A stretch of 64,000 nucleotides of DNA. It comes from Candidatus Contubernalis alkalaceticus. Lineage in GTDB: Bacteria > Bacillota > Dethiobacteria > SKNC01. Position numbers and translations under genes: made by a program. Of the stretch, positions 52,460 through 62,993 are shown piece by piece; positions within the stretch are counted from its first letter, which is position 1, and every line of letters starts with the position of its first letter. Under the pieces are notes generated by a model. It saw nothing but the letters and a program-made list of their open reading frames with translations. It ran no database searches and was not told where the DNA came from. Location of the stretch: the NCBI RefSeq assembly GCF_022558445.1, contig NZ_CP054699.1, forward strand, positions 3,302,001 to 3,366,000. The letters are read 5' to 3'.

Positions 52460-53171
52460 TTAGAATCTCCCTTATTCTATCTAAATCCTCTGGGGTATCT
52501 ATGCCTATCATATCCTGAGAGGTCTCCAATATCTTAATTTTGTAACCATTTTCAAGCACTCTAAGTTGTTCTAATGATTCGCAAAGTTCCAAAGGCGTTG
52601 GCTCAAATTTAACATATTTAATAAGAAAATCCTTTCTATAAGCATAAATTCCTATGTGCTTAAAAAATCTGTGTTCACGTTCTTCTCTTAAGTATGGTAG
52701 TGGATACCTAGAAAAATATATCGCATTATTATTCATATCAGTTATAACTTTAACGCAGTTAGGATCCTTAACTTCATCGTTATTTATAATTTCTGTTTTA
52801 AGTGTTGCCATTTGGCAACTAGGATCTTTAAAACCTTCTAGTAGCCTATTAATTACGTTACTATCAATTAAGGGCTCATCTCCCTGGACATTTAAGATGA
52901 CATCTGCTTCTAGTTTTTTAGCCACTTCAGCAATACGGCTAGTTCCATTAATATGATCAACGCTTGTCATGATAGCCTTTCCATCGAATGCCTCTACACA
53001 TTCAAATATTTCCATATGATCACAAGCAACTACAACGTCATCTAAATTAGCTTTTAAGACATTTTCATAAACATGCTGAATCATTGGTTTACCATTTATG
53101 TCCAACAAAAGCTTCCTCGGAAGCCGAGTTGAATTTAGTCGAGCAGGAATGACTGCAACTACCTTTAGCAA
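52440..53171 (-). CDS. kdsB: CMP-Kdo synthetase
   Basis: 243 residues. N-terminal VIPARLNSTRLPRKLL, then VACDHMEIFECVEAFDGKAI, LNVQGDEPLID and SRYPLPYLREEREHRFFKHI are the CTP- and Kdo-binding blocks. It activates Kdo as CMP-Kdo. First gene of the Kdo operon. In Firmicutes this pathway points to a Kdo-containing capsule or an outer membrane. Confidence 0.93.
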   Translation of the reverse strand: MLKVVAVIPARLNSTRLPRKLLLDINGKPMIQHVYENVLKANLDDVVVACDHMEIFECVEAFDGKAIMTSVDHINGTSRIAEVAKKLEADVILNVQGDEPLIDSNVINRLLEGFKDPSCQMATLKTEIINNDEVKDPNCVKVITDMNNNAIYFSRYPLPYLREEREHRFFKHIGIYAYRKDFLIKYVKFEPTPLELCESLEQLRVLENGYKIKILETSQDMIGIDTPEDLDRIREILNDSKKN

Positions 53172-53217
53172 AATTGATCACCTCTTAGCAAAAGAACTTA
53201 GTCTTGCGATGGAAAAT

Positions 53218-53513
53218 TCAAATTTTTATTTTGACAACGATTTCAACTACATTACTTCAAACGCCGTCGACGGTTAATCTTGGCATATGTGCATCTTCCG
53301 GAAAGAAGATTGCAATTTCATTCTTTCTCAATAAAGATGTGTCTTCCCCTTATAAATTCTCAGATCTTTATCAGGAGCATACAATATCTCCTGAAGTGCA
53401 CTACTAGACGCGTAAGCAATTTTTTCCTCACCACTTAAGATAAGTTGTATGTCTATGAATTTCTCATGGGATTCCCAAAAGGTTTCGCCAATGTGCATTG
53501 TTTCATAAGCCTC
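53218..53513 (-). pseudogene. yhcH: yhcH-like gene, 3' part, interrupted by IS4
   Basis: EAYETMHIGETFWESHEKFI then DIQLILSGEEKIAYASS, and in the next frame LLRKNEIAIFFPEDAHMPRL ending VEIVVKIKI. This is a YhcH/YjgK/YiaL-family protein (cupin-like, often in sialic acid use) with a frameshift after IYKG, a TGA after VDGV, and an IS insertion; the 5' part continues at 55119. Confidence 0.8.
53505..53513. repeat. IS4 target duplication, left copy
   Basis: ATAAGCCTC, repeated at 55110-55118 on the other side of the IS. Confidence 0.85.
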
Positions 53514-55109
53514 CACTAGCCTTGCATAAATAATTATTTAAAATGTCAAGTTACGAAAACCGATGAAATAACGATTATTTTAAAGAATTTGCAATATAGT
53601 ATTGTACCAAAAGAAAAAATCCTTTATAATAGAGATATAGGGTAGTCCTTGCCCAAATCCCTAATATAAAGGAGATCAAATATGCAAGGCAAGGATACCA
53701 CGAATTCCACATTTTTTCAACTGTTTGAGCCATTTAATAATGAAAATTTTCAAGAAAACTTGGAACAACTGGAGGCTGATAAGTATTTTAAAAAACTCAA
53801 TACTGTCCAGATGATCGAATTAATCTCCTATGCACAATTGAATCAACTAAAAAGTCTTAGGGATATCAGCAGCAGCTTTAATAATAAAGGTTTTCAGGAG
53901 GCCATGGACCAGGAATCTTTCAGCGCTTCTCAAATCTCTAGAAGATTAAAGGATCTTCCCACAGAACTGCTGGACACCTTGTTTAAAGAACTGGTTAAAG
54001 AATTGGGAAAAGACCTGGGCTTTCATAAATTAAGCCAACCTTTGAACCGACTGTACTTGATTGATTCCAGTACCATAAGCTTGTGTCTTACCCAGTACCC
54101 ATGGGCAGATTTTAGGAAAACTAAGGCCGGAATCAAACTTCATCTAAGGCTAGTCTTTCATGATAATGTATTACTGCCGGATGATGTAATAATAACTCCC
54201 GCAAAACCTTCGGATAAAACCCAGATGGATGCGCTGGTGATTGAAGATAAAGAAGCGTTACATGTCTTTGACCGGGCATACGTGGACTATGATAAGTTTG
54301 ACTGTTACTGTGAAAAAGGTATTGGATTTGTTACCCGGCTTAAGAAAAATGCTGTTGTCCAAGTGATGGAGAACCTTCCTGTTACAGGGAGCATTCAAAA
54401 TCACCAGGTAGTCTACCTGGGTACCCCAGCAAAAAAGATGAAGCACCTCCTTAGATTAATCCTCCTTAGATTAATTGAAGTAATGGATACAGAAGGAAAT
54501 CCCGTAATAATCATAACCAACAATTTCGCCCTGGACATTGAGGAAATCAGTGATATTTATCGGAACCGCTGGCAAATCGAATTGTTTTTTAAATGGCTTA
54601 AGCAGAACATGTACGTGAAACATTTTTACGGATTGAGCCAACAAGCTGTAATGAATCAGCTGCTTATCGCTCTGATTACCTACTGCCTGCTGGTATCGCT
54701 CCAGCTCAAAACCGGTTTTACTGGAGCACTTTTAGACCTAAAAAGGATACTGAAAACCTGCCTTTATGAACCCTTTACTTACTTTGTCCTTACACTTCAC
54801 CGGAAACCTTCCCGAATCTCAATAGGACGAAGAGCCATCGACTATGATTTAATCTTTGATGAGACAGAAAGGCAGGTGATAGCAGGCGAAGTCGAACATC
54901 TATATGATGTGATTTACGATCCTATGTATCTCTAAGAAATCCATAACTGTAATAATGTGGAAGCAGGGACTACTCATAACTGATTGTTCTTTTGGCTTCC
55001 ATGGAGAATACCTACTGTTAATATATTGCATATATGTTATTTATAGTTAGTTTATTTTGTCAGTAATCAGGTATTGACAATTTTCAAATTATTTAATGCA
55101 ACATTAGTG
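53514..55109 (+). mobile_element. IS4-family insertion sequence in yhcH
   Basis: 1596 bp. The ends CACTAGCCTTGCATAAATAA and, in reverse, CACTAATGTTGCATTAAATA form imperfect inverted repeats continuing to TGTCAA. A 9-bp target duplication flanks it. One transposase gene. Confidence 0.88.
53682..54935 (+). CDS. IS4-family DDE transposase
   Basis: 417 residues. The N-terminal domain of the IS4 type (QLKSLRDISSSFNNKGFQEA) precedes the DDE core: LYLIDSSTISLCL (first Asp), LHVFDRAYVDYDKF (second Asp) and the Y-(2)-R-(3)-E-(6)-K signature in IYRNRWQIELFFKWLKQNM. An in-frame doubling LLRLILLRL near 260 is odd but does not break the frame. AAAGGAGATCAAAT precedes the ATG. Probably active. Confidence 0.92.
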   Translation: MQGKDTTNSTFFQLFEPFNNENFQENLEQLEADKYFKKLNTVQMIELISYAQLNQLKSLRDISSSFNNKGFQEAMDQESFSASQISRRLKDLPTELLDTLFKELVKELGKDLGFHKLSQPLNRLYLIDSSTISLCLTQYPWADFRKTKAGIKLHLRLVFHDNVLLPDDVIITPAKPSDKTQMDALVIEDKEALHVFDRAYVDYDKFDCYCEKGIGFVTRLKKNAVVQVMENLPVTGSIQNHQVVYLGTPAKKMKHLLRLILLRLIEVMDTEGNPVIIITNNFALDIEEISDIYRNRWQIELFFKWLKQNMYVKHFYGLSQQAVMNQLLIALITYCLLVSLQLKTGFTGALLDLKRILKTCLYEPFTYFVLTLHRKPSRISIGRRAIDYDLIFDETERQVIAGEVEHLYDVIYDPMYL

Positions 55110-55118
55110 ATAAGCCTC

Positions 55119-55290
55119 CTTAATTATAAAAACACGCTCGCTTACCTCATATTTGCCTAATGGGAGCTTATCAAAATCCTGGGACTTCAAGTAACTAAAA
55201 ACTGCACTGAAATCTTCGCTAATATAAAACTTCTCACTATCACAAATAGCCGATACAATCACATTGGCACCGTCTGACCTATACCCGATT
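55119..55290 (-). pseudogene. yhcH: yhcH-like gene, 5' part
   Basis: FSYLKSQDFDKLPLGKYEVS then ERVFIIKEAY up to the IS4 target site. The first codons are lost where an IS3 remnant begins (about 55286). Together with 53218-53513 it makes one gene. Confidence 0.8.
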
Positions 55291-55710
55291 TGTCGGACAC
55301 ACATGAGTTAGATATAATAAATCATGTGGAGGAGATGTAAATGTAATATTATTCAAATCGGTATAGTGATGAATTTAAGTAAGATGCCATCAAGCTTGTT
55401 AAAAAAGACAATCAATCCGTTCTAAGTGTATTAAAAGACCTTGGAATCAATCCTCAGACATTGCGCAACTGGCTTAACGAACAAAAGCACCGTGAGAAGC
55501 CCGAAAAGTGCAAGAATTACAGAGCTGGAAGTGGAACTTACAGCCGAAAAACGCAGAAATGCAGAGCTTGAGGAGGCAGTGGCAATATTAAAAAAAACGA
55601 CAGCACTTTCGTGACAAAAGACCTGAAATAACTTACAAATTTCTTAGTAAGCACAGCTTCGAATTTCCGGTTGCGAATATGTGCATAGTAATTGATGTGA
55701 CCCGGAGCAG
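55286..55710 (+). pseudogene. IS3-family remnant (orfA and start of orfB)
   Basis: TTGTCGGACACACATGAG resembles an IS3 end. Then, with several frame breaks, the plus strand gives DEFK, DAIKLVKKDNQSVLSVLK, DLGINPQTLRNWLNEQ, ELEVELTAEKRRNAELEEAV (orfA helix-turn-helix and leucine zipper) and HSFEFPVANMCIVI (orfB start). It ends against the rmlB stop codon. Confidence 0.75.
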
Positions 55711-56736
55711 CTAAGTATAATCACGTAATGTAATGCTCTCAATCCACTCCTTATTTTTTAAATACCATTCAATAGTCTCTTTTATGCCTTGTTCAAAGGT
55801 GTATGCAGGTTTCCAACCCAACTGAGTAGTGATCTTGTTATTGTCGATAGCATATCTTCTATCATGTCCTGGGCGATCTTTTACGTACTTGATTAGATCT
55901 TCTGATTTACTAAGGGTATTAATAATCAGTTTAACAATTTCGATGTTTGCCTTCTCGTTATTCCCGCCAATGTTATAAACTTCTCCATCCTTTCCCTTAT
56001 GCAGAACTACATCAATAGCGGAGCAATGATCCGATACATGGATCCAATCTCTAACCTGCATACCATCGCCATACACAGGTAAATCTTTCTCTCTTAAGCA
56101 GTTATTAATCATCAGTGGAATTAACTTCTCAGGAAATTGATATGCTCCATAGTTATTACTACAGCGAGTGATGTTAACAGGCATACCAAATGTCTCGCTA
56201 TAGGCCCTAACAATCAGATCTGCACTAGCCTTTGAAGCTGAGTATGGGCTGTTAGGCATTAATGGCATAGTTTCTACAAACATACCAGTTTCCCCTAAAG
56301 CTCCATAAACTTCATCAGTCGATACTTGTAAAAATTTAACACCTTGTTTATACTCTTTGCAGTAATTATCATTAGGATTAATTTTCCAACTGTTTTTAGC
56401 TGCCTCTAGTAACACCTGGGTACCGATAACATTGGTAGTCAAAAAAACCTCGGGCTCCTCAATACTTCTATCAACGTGTGATTCGGCTGCAAAGTTAACT
56501 ACTGCATCAGCATTATATTTGGTGAATATCTCTTTAATCTTATTATTATCCCGAATATCCGCCTTGATAAACGTATAGTTTTCGTTGTCAGCAATACCTT
56601 TTAAATTTTCAAGGTTACCCGCATACGTCAATGCATCTACATTGATTATCTGATAATCAGAATGCTTATTCAGCATCATTGCCACAAAGTTGCTACCGAT
56701 AAAACCAGCGCCACCTGTAACTATAATGGTTTTCAT
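55711..56736 (-). CDS. rmlB: dTDP-glucose 4,6-dehydratase
   Basis: 341 residues. NAD site VTGGAGFIGSNFVAMM, NFAAESHVDRSIEEPEVFLT, active-site STDEVYG, catalytic YSASKASADL and RCSNNYGAYQFPEKLIPLMI, all typical of RmlB. Second step of dTDP-L-rhamnose synthesis. It overlaps rmlCD by 4 nt as last gene of rmlA-rmlCD-rmlB. Confidence 0.95.
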   Translation of the reverse strand: MKTIIVTGGAGFIGSNFVAMMLNKHSDYQIINVDALTYAGNLENLKGIADNENYTFIKADIRDNNKIKEIFTKYNADAVVNFAAESHVDRSIEEPEVFLTTNVIGTQVLLEAAKNSWKINPNDNYCKEYKQGVKFLQVSTDEVYGALGETGMFVETMPLMPNSPYSASKASADLIVRAYSETFGMPVNITRCSNNYGAYQFPEKLIPLMINNCLREKDLPVYGDGMQVRDWIHVSDHCSAIDVVLHKGKDGEVYNIGGNNEKANIEIVKLIINTLSKSEDLIKYVKDRPGHDRRYAIDNNKITTQLGWKPAYTFEQGIKETIEWYLKNKEWIESITLRDYT

Positions 56737-58142
56737 TTGCTTAATTCTCCTGTCATTATTTTCTCCTTTATAAACCTACCCAAAGCATCTTTCCACTGAG
56801 GTAATCTCTTAAGTCCATTCTTATCAAGATTTTCTTTAGATAACCTAGAATTTAGAGGCCGCTTCGCCTTAGTATTATATTGTATAGTTGATATTGGATT
56901 AACTTTAATACTAATTCCTGCTATGTCAAAAATTGCTATAGCAAACTCATGCCAGCTACAATAGCCCTCATTTACCCCATGATAGATCCCATACTTTGTT
57001 GTTTGAAGCATATCACAAATTAGCACGGCTAAGTCTAGCGTATAAGTTGGGGACCCTATTTGGTCATTAATTACACTAATTTCCTCTTTTGACTGTGCCA
57101 ATTTAAGCATCGTCTTTACAAAGTTGTTTCCATTCATGCCGTATACCCACGATGTTCTGATAATAAAGTATTTTTCTAAGGTTTCTTTTACAGCTAGTTC
57201 ACCTTGCTCTTTTGAATAGCCATAATAGTTTATCGGTTTTGTAGTCTTCGCTTCTAGATTAGGTTCTGTCCCCTCTCCATCAAAAACATAATCCGTACTG
57301 ATATAAACTAGCTTCGCATCAACCTTCCTACAAGCTTCAGCAATATTTCTCGTTCCGCTAACATTAACAACATAACAAAGATCTTTGTCTTTCTCAGCCT
57401 GGTCTACCGCAGTGTATGCAGCACAGTGGACCACTACATCTGGCTTGTTTTTTACGATAAGATCCTGAGTCTGCTCTCGATCAGTTAAATCCAATTCGCC
57501 TTTCCCTGCACCTATAGTTTCTATACCAAGCTGATTCAGCCTTTTGACAACGTCATGGCCCAGTTGACCATTTACCCCAGTTACAAGTACTCGAATACTA
57601 AAGTTTGCATCACTATCTTCTAAGAGCGGCGCTGTTAAGTCTTTCTCTGACAAAATGAGATCCTTAACGCCCCATTCGACACCTATCTGAGGATCATCAA
57701 ATCTAATACTTCGATCTTGTTCTTTGGAATAGTATTCATCCACCTTATACTGTACTTCCACATCATCGGTTATCGTTAGAAATGCATGGCCGAAACCTTT
57801 AGGTACTAGCAGCTGTGTCTTGTTCTCAGCTGACAGCTCTATACTGAACCACTGTTTGTAGGTATCTGAACCTTTTCTTAAATCAACAACTGTATCGATA
57901 ATGGCGCCTCGTGTACACCTAATTATCTTGGTTTGAGCTTTTGGATTATTCTGAAAGTGAATGCCCCGTAGTGTTCCTTTTTGAGCTGAATAAGATTGGT
58001 TGTCCTGAATGAAATCGATATCAATACCGTGTTCAACAAACTTACTCTTTGTGTAACTTTCTGTAAACCAGCCCCGATTATCTCCATAAACATCGGTCTC
58101 GATGATTTGCAATCCCTTAAAATTTGTCTTTGTAACCATCAT
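56733..58142 (-). CDS. rmlCD: Fused dTDP-rhamnose epimerase and reductase (RmlC-RmlD)
   Basis: 469 residues, two enzymes in one chain. Residues 1-185 are RmlC (cupin 3,5-epimerase: GTLRGIHFQNNPKAQTKIIR, VPKGFGHAFLT). Residues 188-469 are RmlD (reductase: VLVTGVNGQLGHDVVKRLN, HCAAYTAVDQAEKD, YISTDYVFDG, YYGYSKEQGE with the YxxxK). Fusions of this order are known in some Firmicutes. The linker ANFSI is short. Confidence 0.95.
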   Translation of the reverse strand: MMVTKTNFKGLQIIETDVYGDNRGWFTESYTKSKFVEHGIDIDFIQDNQSYSAQKGTLRGIHFQNNPKAQTKIIRCTRGAIIDTVVDLRKGSDTYKQWFSIELSAENKTQLLVPKGFGHAFLTITDDVEVQYKVDEYYSKEQDRSIRFDDPQIGVEWGVKDLILSEKDLTAPLLEDSDANFSIRVLVTGVNGQLGHDVVKRLNQLGIETIGAGKGELDLTDREQTQDLIVKNKPDVVVHCAAYTAVDQAEKDKDLCYVVNVSGTRNIAEACRKVDAKLVYISTDYVFDGEGTEPNLEAKTTKPINYYGYSKEQGELAVKETLEKYFIIRTSWVYGMNGNNFVKTMLKLAQSKEEISVINDQIGSPTYTLDLAVLICDMLQTTKYGIYHGVNEGYCSWHEFAIAIFDIAGISIKVNPISTIQYNTKAKRPLNSRLSKENLDKNGLKRLPQWKDALGRFIKEKIMTGELSK

Positions 58143-58170
58143 AACAATTTCCTCCTAGGGGATTTCAACA

Positions 58171-59055
58171 TTAGTATCTGATTTTTCCTTCTGCTACTCT
58201 CCTAAGGTGCTCTCCGTAAGGAGATTTCCCATAACGTTCAGCTGACTTAAGTATTGTTTCTCTACCAATCCATTTATTTATATATGCTATCTCTTCCGGT
58301 GCTGAGATTTTTATACCCTGCCTTTTTTCAATCATTTGAACAAAGGCTGCGGCCTCAAAAAGAGAATCCATAGTGCCTGTATCAAGCCAAGCATAGCCCC
58401 TCCCCAATAGTTGGACATTCAGGGAATCGTTCTCAAGGTACATACGATTAAGATCTGTTATTTCTAACTCACCTCGCGCTGATGGAATGACCTGCTTTAC
58501 ATATTCCACAACTCGATTATCATAGAAATATAATCCGGTAATACAATAGTTAGACTTTGGATTCTTTGGTTTCTCTTCTACTGATATAACCTTTCCATGT
58601 TCATCAAATTCAACTATACCAAAACGTTCAGGATCATGTACATAATAGCCAAAAATAGTAGCTTGTCCTTGTTCTGCTTTAGTACGGGCTTTACGAAGCA
58701 ATGGGCCAAACCAGTTACCATGAAAAATATTATCTCCAAGTATCATTGCGCATGAATCATCACCTACAAAATCTTCACCTATTATGAATGCTTGGGCTAG
58801 ACCATCCGGTGATGGTTGTTCCTTATAAGTCAGCTTAATACCATATTGACTACCGTCACCTAATAGTCTCTCAAAGTTAGGAAGATCTTGAGGTGTAGAG
58901 ATAATTAAGATTTCCCTAATCCCTGCTAGCATCAAGGTAGATAACGGATAATAAATCATCGGTTTGTCATAGACAGCCAGCAGTTGTTTACTTGTTATCA
59001 TTGTTAATGGATAAAGGCGTGTACCTGATCCACCGGCCAAAATAATACCTTTCAT
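58171..59055 (-). CDS. rmlA: Glucose-1-phosphate thymidylyltransferase
   Basis: 294 residues. [38 protein letters not shown], then [10 protein letters not shown] and [20 protein letters not shown] are the RmlA blocks. First step of dTDP-rhamnose synthesis and first gene of the rml operon; 28 nt from rmlCD and 23 nt behind the flippase gene. Confidence 0.95.
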   Translation of the reverse strand: MKGIILAGGSGTRLYPLTMITSKQLLAVYDKPMIYYPLSTLMLAGIREILIISTPQDLPNFERLLGDGSQYGIKLTYKEQPSPDGLAQAFIIGEDFVGDDSCAMILGDNIFHGNWFGPLLRKARTKAEQGQATIFGYYVHDPERFGIVEFDEHGKVISVEEKPKNPKSNYCITGLYFYDNRVVEYVKQVIPSARGELEITDLNRMYLENDSLNVQLLGRGYAWLDTGTMDSLFEAAAFVQMIEKRQGIKISAPEEIAYINKWIGRETILKSAERYGKSPYGEHLRRVAEGKIRY

Positions 59056-59078
59056 AGAACTCCTCCTAGCAATTTAGT

Positions 59079-60620
59079 TTAAGTTATTTTTTTTAGAGAA
59101 AATAACCTTTTAATTTCACTAATAATTACAGAAACATCGTCAATATTCATAAAGGATATTGCTATAAAATACGATAATGCACCAGCGATCATGGATATGA
59201 GAAGTGAATAAACCTGCTTCTCTATAAGAGCATCTAGATGATAGAAAGTCATTTTTGCTAAAATACTCATAATGATAGACGCAGCTAGAATTTTCAAAAA
59301 GGAAAAAAGTATTCGCCTTGACCCTAGAGGGCCTATTTTTTTACGTAAACTTATAAACAACAGAACCGTAGTCGCGATTGCTGAAATAGATGTTGCCAAT
59401 GCGAGACCACCTATCCCAAGGTAACGTGATAAAACAATATTCAAAATAATATTTAATAATATGCCTATTATTGCATTTACCATCGGCGTATTAGTATCTG
59501 CCATCGAAAAAAACGCTCTTGACAGGACCTCCCTCAACCCAAACCCAATCATACCAATAGAGTAATAAAAAAGCGCTGAGGAGGTCAAAGATATTGCCTG
59601 TAAATCAAATTCACCTCGTCCAAAAAGGACTCTAATAATAGGTTCGGAAAATGCCATAACTCCTATAGAGGCTGGTATTACAAGCAAACCAATTCCAACA
59701 ATTGCTTCACGTATAGTTTCTTTTAGACTCTCGAAATTATTTTCTGCAGCTAACTTTGATATAATTGGATACATAACTGTTATAATTGAAATAACAAATA
59801 ATCCTTGAACTAAGGCATTTAATTTATGTGCATAATTAAGAGCTGAGATTCCGCCGATTGCCACCTGCGAAGCTATAGTTCTATCTATAACCTTATTAAT
59901 TTGATTTACAGATGCACCGACTATTACTGGTAAGGCTATATTGGCCATTGTTTTTATGTTTCGATCATTTAATTGTATCGTTAATTGATACCGAAAACCC
60001 TTTTTTATGATACTTGGTAACAAAATCACTATCTGAGAAACCATTGCTATTACGCTTCCGATTGCTAATAACAAAACATTGCTCATACTCTTACTTAGTA
60101 TTATTGACATCACCACAATAGTGTTAAATGGAACTCCAATAATTGCCGGCATAATATAGTTACCTTTGATTTGTAAAAAACAACTAAAAACGTACGTTGT
60201 TGCTGTGAAAAATATACTAAGTAAGCTGATTTTAGTAAATATAGAAGCTAGTTGTATAGTTTCATCTTCGAACCCAGATGCAAATAGTTTAACTATACCT
60301 TCCGAGCCATAAATTCCAATAATAACAATCAACGCACAAATAATTAGTAAAATATTTAATAGATTATTCGTATATCGATTTGCACTATCCACACCCGCAT
60401 CATTGGCGATCTTACTGTATATCGGAATGTATCCAGCAGTTATTCCAGCACCTATAAACCCAAATAACACTGATGGTACTGTTAAGGATATTATATATGC
60501 ATCGCTGATACTCGATGCTCCATAATAATATGTTAAGGCAATATCTTTCGCTAAACCAAATAACTTCGATAACATTGTCGCGATCAATATAATTACTGCA
60601 GCCTTCTTCATTCTGATCAC
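59079..60620 (-). CDS. MurJ/MOP-family lipid flippase
   Basis: 513 residues with about fourteen membrane segments. N-terminal KLFGLAKDIALTYYYGASSI (the R/K-D-...YYGAS motif of MurJ-like proteins), then FVISIITVMYPIISKLAAEN and SEPIIRVLFGRGEFD are typical of the MurJ branch of the MOP superfamily. In this locus it more likely flips the lipid-linked polysaccharide unit (Wzx role) than lipid II. Directly upstream of rmlA. Confidence 0.85.
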   Translation of the reverse strand: MIRMKKAAVIILIATMLSKLFGLAKDIALTYYYGASSISDAYIISLTVPSVLFGFIGAGITAGYIPIYSKIANDAGVDSANRYTNNLLNILLIICALIVIIGIYGSEGIVKLFASGFEDETIQLASIFTKISLLSIFFTATTYVFSCFLQIKGNYIMPAIIGVPFNTIVVMSIILSKSMSNVLLLAIGSVIAMVSQIVILLPSIIKKGFRYQLTIQLNDRNIKTMANIALPVIVGASVNQINKVIDRTIASQVAIGGISALNYAHKLNALVQGLFVISIITVMYPIISKLAAENNFESLKETIREAIVGIGLLVIPASIGVMAFSEPIIRVLFGRGEFDLQAISLTSSALFYYSIGMIGFGLREVLSRAFFSMADTNTPMVNAIIGILLNIILNIVLSRYLGIGGLALATSISAIATTVLLFISLRKKIGPLGSRRILFSFLKILAASIIMSILAKMTFYHLDALIEKQVYSLLISMIAGALSYFIAISFMNIDDVSVIISEIKRLFSLKKIT

Positions 60621-60780
60621 TCTTCTCTTGTAGTTGAACTTACTGTCCCAAGATTATTTACTATACTGTCGCTTTAGGAAAAAGTTCTCAAGTAGCAAAA
60701 AAACATCTAACATAAATAAACGGTGTTCATTATGTCCTAATTCCTTTTCATGGTAAGCGTCTAATAAGTCAGTGGATATA

Positions 60781-60822
60781 AAAGAGGCAAAAACTAGTGT
60801 TAAACTAAGTTTTTGCCTCTTT
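60781..60822 (-). terminator. Bidirectional terminator at the IS66 end
   Basis: AAAGAGGCAAAAACT pairs with AGTTTTTGCCTCTTT, with T runs on both strands, 160 nt before the flippase gene. Confidence 0.7.
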
Positions 60823-60826
60823 TTCT

Positions 60827-61282
60827 TTACTTGCAGTTTTCCTGGATATCCTGATTCCATGGAAGATAATCTTCAAGGAACTCTGGATGTTGCCCAAACT
60901 GTAAGCCTGGAAGCTCGCTAAAGATGAAATATAGGTATTTGTATGAATTTAGGCCATTAGCCTTGGCACTTTCAATGATACTGTAAACGGCTGCACTTGC
61001 TGCAGCTCCTTTAGGACTTCCACTGAAAAGCCAGTTCTTTCGTCCAATAGTGAAGGAACGGATACTGTTTTCTGCCAGGTTGTTAGAAATAGAGCCGTTG
61101 CCATTCTCAAAATATTTCGTTAGCTCCTTCTTATGGTTTAGGGCATAGTTCAAGGCTTCTCTCAATTTGGATTTGGGAAGCACTTTTTTCTTGATGGAAT
61201 AAATCCACACCCAAAAGGCATCCAAAACAGGCTTTTCCTGCATCAGACGCTCTAATTTGCGCTGTTTGCTCGAAAGTTTCAC
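60827..61282 (-). pseudogene. IS66 tnpC, 3' fragment
   Basis: The last 150 residues of the IS66 DDE transposase: ISNNLAENSIRSFTIGRKNW (catalytic Glu), LFSGSPKGAAASAAVYSIIE, then the typical ending with LPW. The start region KLSSKQRKLERLMQEKPVLD is internal to the normal protein. tnpB and most of tnpC are deleted. Confidence 0.88.
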
Positions 61283-61584
61283 GATACTATTGAACTATTT
61301 CCTTCAAGAGATGGGATGGCTCCGCATGCCGCCTCAAGTACTTTCCGCCACCAATAGTAGTAAGTTTTTGGGTTGATGTCATGGTCAACGTACCATACCT
61401 TGACGGTTTGTCCACTGCTGCGACATTCGCGTATAATTTGGGTCCAATGATTCAGCCGGTATTTTCTAGTAACTTCCCTGGTGTTCAACTCTAAACCTCC
61501 TTTTGGAGTTTTTCGACCTGGTCCAAACTCTACAAATTCTAATTTAGAGAATTGTCTCATATTACTAGGGAAGTTACCATACAC
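61279..61584 (-). pseudogene. IS66 tnpA-like gene joined to the tnpC remnant
   Basis: 101 residues. MRQFSKLEFVEFGPGRKTPK then RLNHWTQIIRECRSSGQTVK and WYVDHDINPKTYYYWWRKVL is an IS66 orf1 protein (helix-turn-helix). Its end is fused by deletion to the tnpC remnant. Its first 30 codons are copied at 28051-28145. Confidence 0.8.
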
Positions 61585-61599
61585 CGACTTATTGGAAAC

Positions 61600-62964
61600 T
61601 TACTTTTCATGAGTTAGACATGCATCCTTCTCGATCTTAGATGGAAAAAAATCCTTTAAGATCTGTAGGGCTATCTTGTGGCCATCCTTTAGCACTTCAT
61701 CTTGAAAGTGGCCTTCATAGAGATATTCAAACAGCAAATTATATAAAAAGATGTCAATTTGTTCTTGTGGAACCTTATTTACCAAGGCTTCTTTTATTTT
61801 GACTTTTATTTCTTCAGGAGAATTAACTTTATAACCAACTCCATGGCTATCATAATAAGAATCTCCTAATATTACTAGTGGCTTATAGAAGGATAGTGCC
61901 TCTAAACCAACAGTTGAGTTGTTCACTATAACCAGATCACTCTGCAGTATCATTTCACTAAGCGGCTTATCGTTAATAATAGGTATATCATGTTTTGCTA
62001 TGTACCTATACATATCATCCTCATAGCTTCCCTTAAACAGAGGGTGTTCCCTTACTACTAGACTATACCCAGAAGGGATGTTTTCATTTACTACTCTTAC
62101 CATCTGGAAGAAATTACTAAAGTGAGGAGAATTATATATCATTTGAGCATCATAAGGTACTTGTAGAATAAGTAATATTGACTTCGATGGCATCTCCTTA
62201 GTTGAACCCAAGCTAGAATTTTTCTTAATGAATCTCCTAATATTGCGCCATAAAAAGTTAGCATAATTTCTTTCTGCAATTAGCTCTAAAGGGAAAAAGC
62301 TACGCAGTGGAGGTGAGAGAAGCAACACATCAAACAACTTATAGAAATAAAATTTTAAAGCTGGATTAAATTGTGCATTTTTTTCCCTGTTGATAAAATT
62401 ACTAACCCGTTCTACGTCAGTTTTTTTAACTAGGTTCTGGGTTCTAAACGAAGAGTTTACGTTAACTCCCTGTTCATCAATAATCGTGGTCCTGTAAGGA
62501 CCTTGCTCAAAAAAATAGACTTTTACGTCATATCTATGCGCAAGTAAAATAGCTACCTCAATAAACATCCTTGTATCTCCACTACATATAAGAATATCGA
62601 ACCTTTCAGTTGCAAAGAGGTTATCAAAGTAATCAATATGCCTAATCGTTCTGTCTTTTAGTTTTGCGTATTCTTTACTGCCTTTTTCTATATCTAGTAC
62701 TTTGAGGTGGTAACTCATCACATCATTGAGATTAATGCCCTTATAGGTATTGCTAATTCCATTAAGGTTTTCTGCTTTTATTTTACTAACCTCACTTGTC
62801 AAAAAAACTGAATGCTCCTTTTTGCTATTCCAATAGATATGAGCAGTAGGATATATACTAATATTATAAAAACAAGCTTCAGGATATATTCTCGAAACAT
62901 TCTTTTTTAAATAATGGAAATACCTAGCAAAAGAACCGTAATAAGATATTGTTCCTATTTTCAT
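61600..62964 (-). CDS. Capsule polysaccharide (KpsS/KpsC-like) glycosyltransferase
   Basis: 454 residues, cytosolic. The central and C-terminal blocks SILLILQVPYDAQMIYNSPH, YSLVVREHPLFKGSYED and LVIVNNSTVGLEALSFYKPL are typical of the capsule beta-Kdo transferase family. The usual substrate is CMP-Kdo, which the kds block would supply. The terminal residues (ACLTHEK) abut the IS66 remnant, so the last few may not be original. Confidence 0.8.
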   Translation of the reverse strand: MKIGTISYYGSFARYFHYLKKNVSRIYPEACFYNISIYPTAHIYWNSKKEHSVFLTSEVSKIKAENLNGISNTYKGINLNDVMSYHLKVLDIEKGSKEYAKLKDRTIRHIDYFDNLFATERFDILICSGDTRMFIEVAILLAHRYDVKVYFFEQGPYRTTIIDEQGVNVNSSFRTQNLVKKTDVERVSNFINREKNAQFNPALKFYFYKLFDVLLLSPPLRSFFPLELIAERNYANFLWRNIRRFIKKNSSLGSTKEMPSKSILLILQVPYDAQMIYNSPHFSNFFQMVRVVNENIPSGYSLVVREHPLFKGSYEDDMYRYIAKHDIPIINDKPLSEMILQSDLVIVNNSTVGLEALSFYKPLVILGDSYYDSHGVGYKVNSPEEIKVKIKEALVNKVPQEQIDIFLYNLLFEYLYEGHFQDEVLKDGHKIALQILKDFFPSKIEKDACLTHEK

Positions 62965-62993
62965 GATTTCTCCCCTTATATGTGGGTTCTATT

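Noticed and set aside
53505-55118. IS4 insertion as part of the GGGCA array
   Set aside because: It has its own inverted repeats and a 9-bp target duplication, and no array repeat lies within 5 kb.
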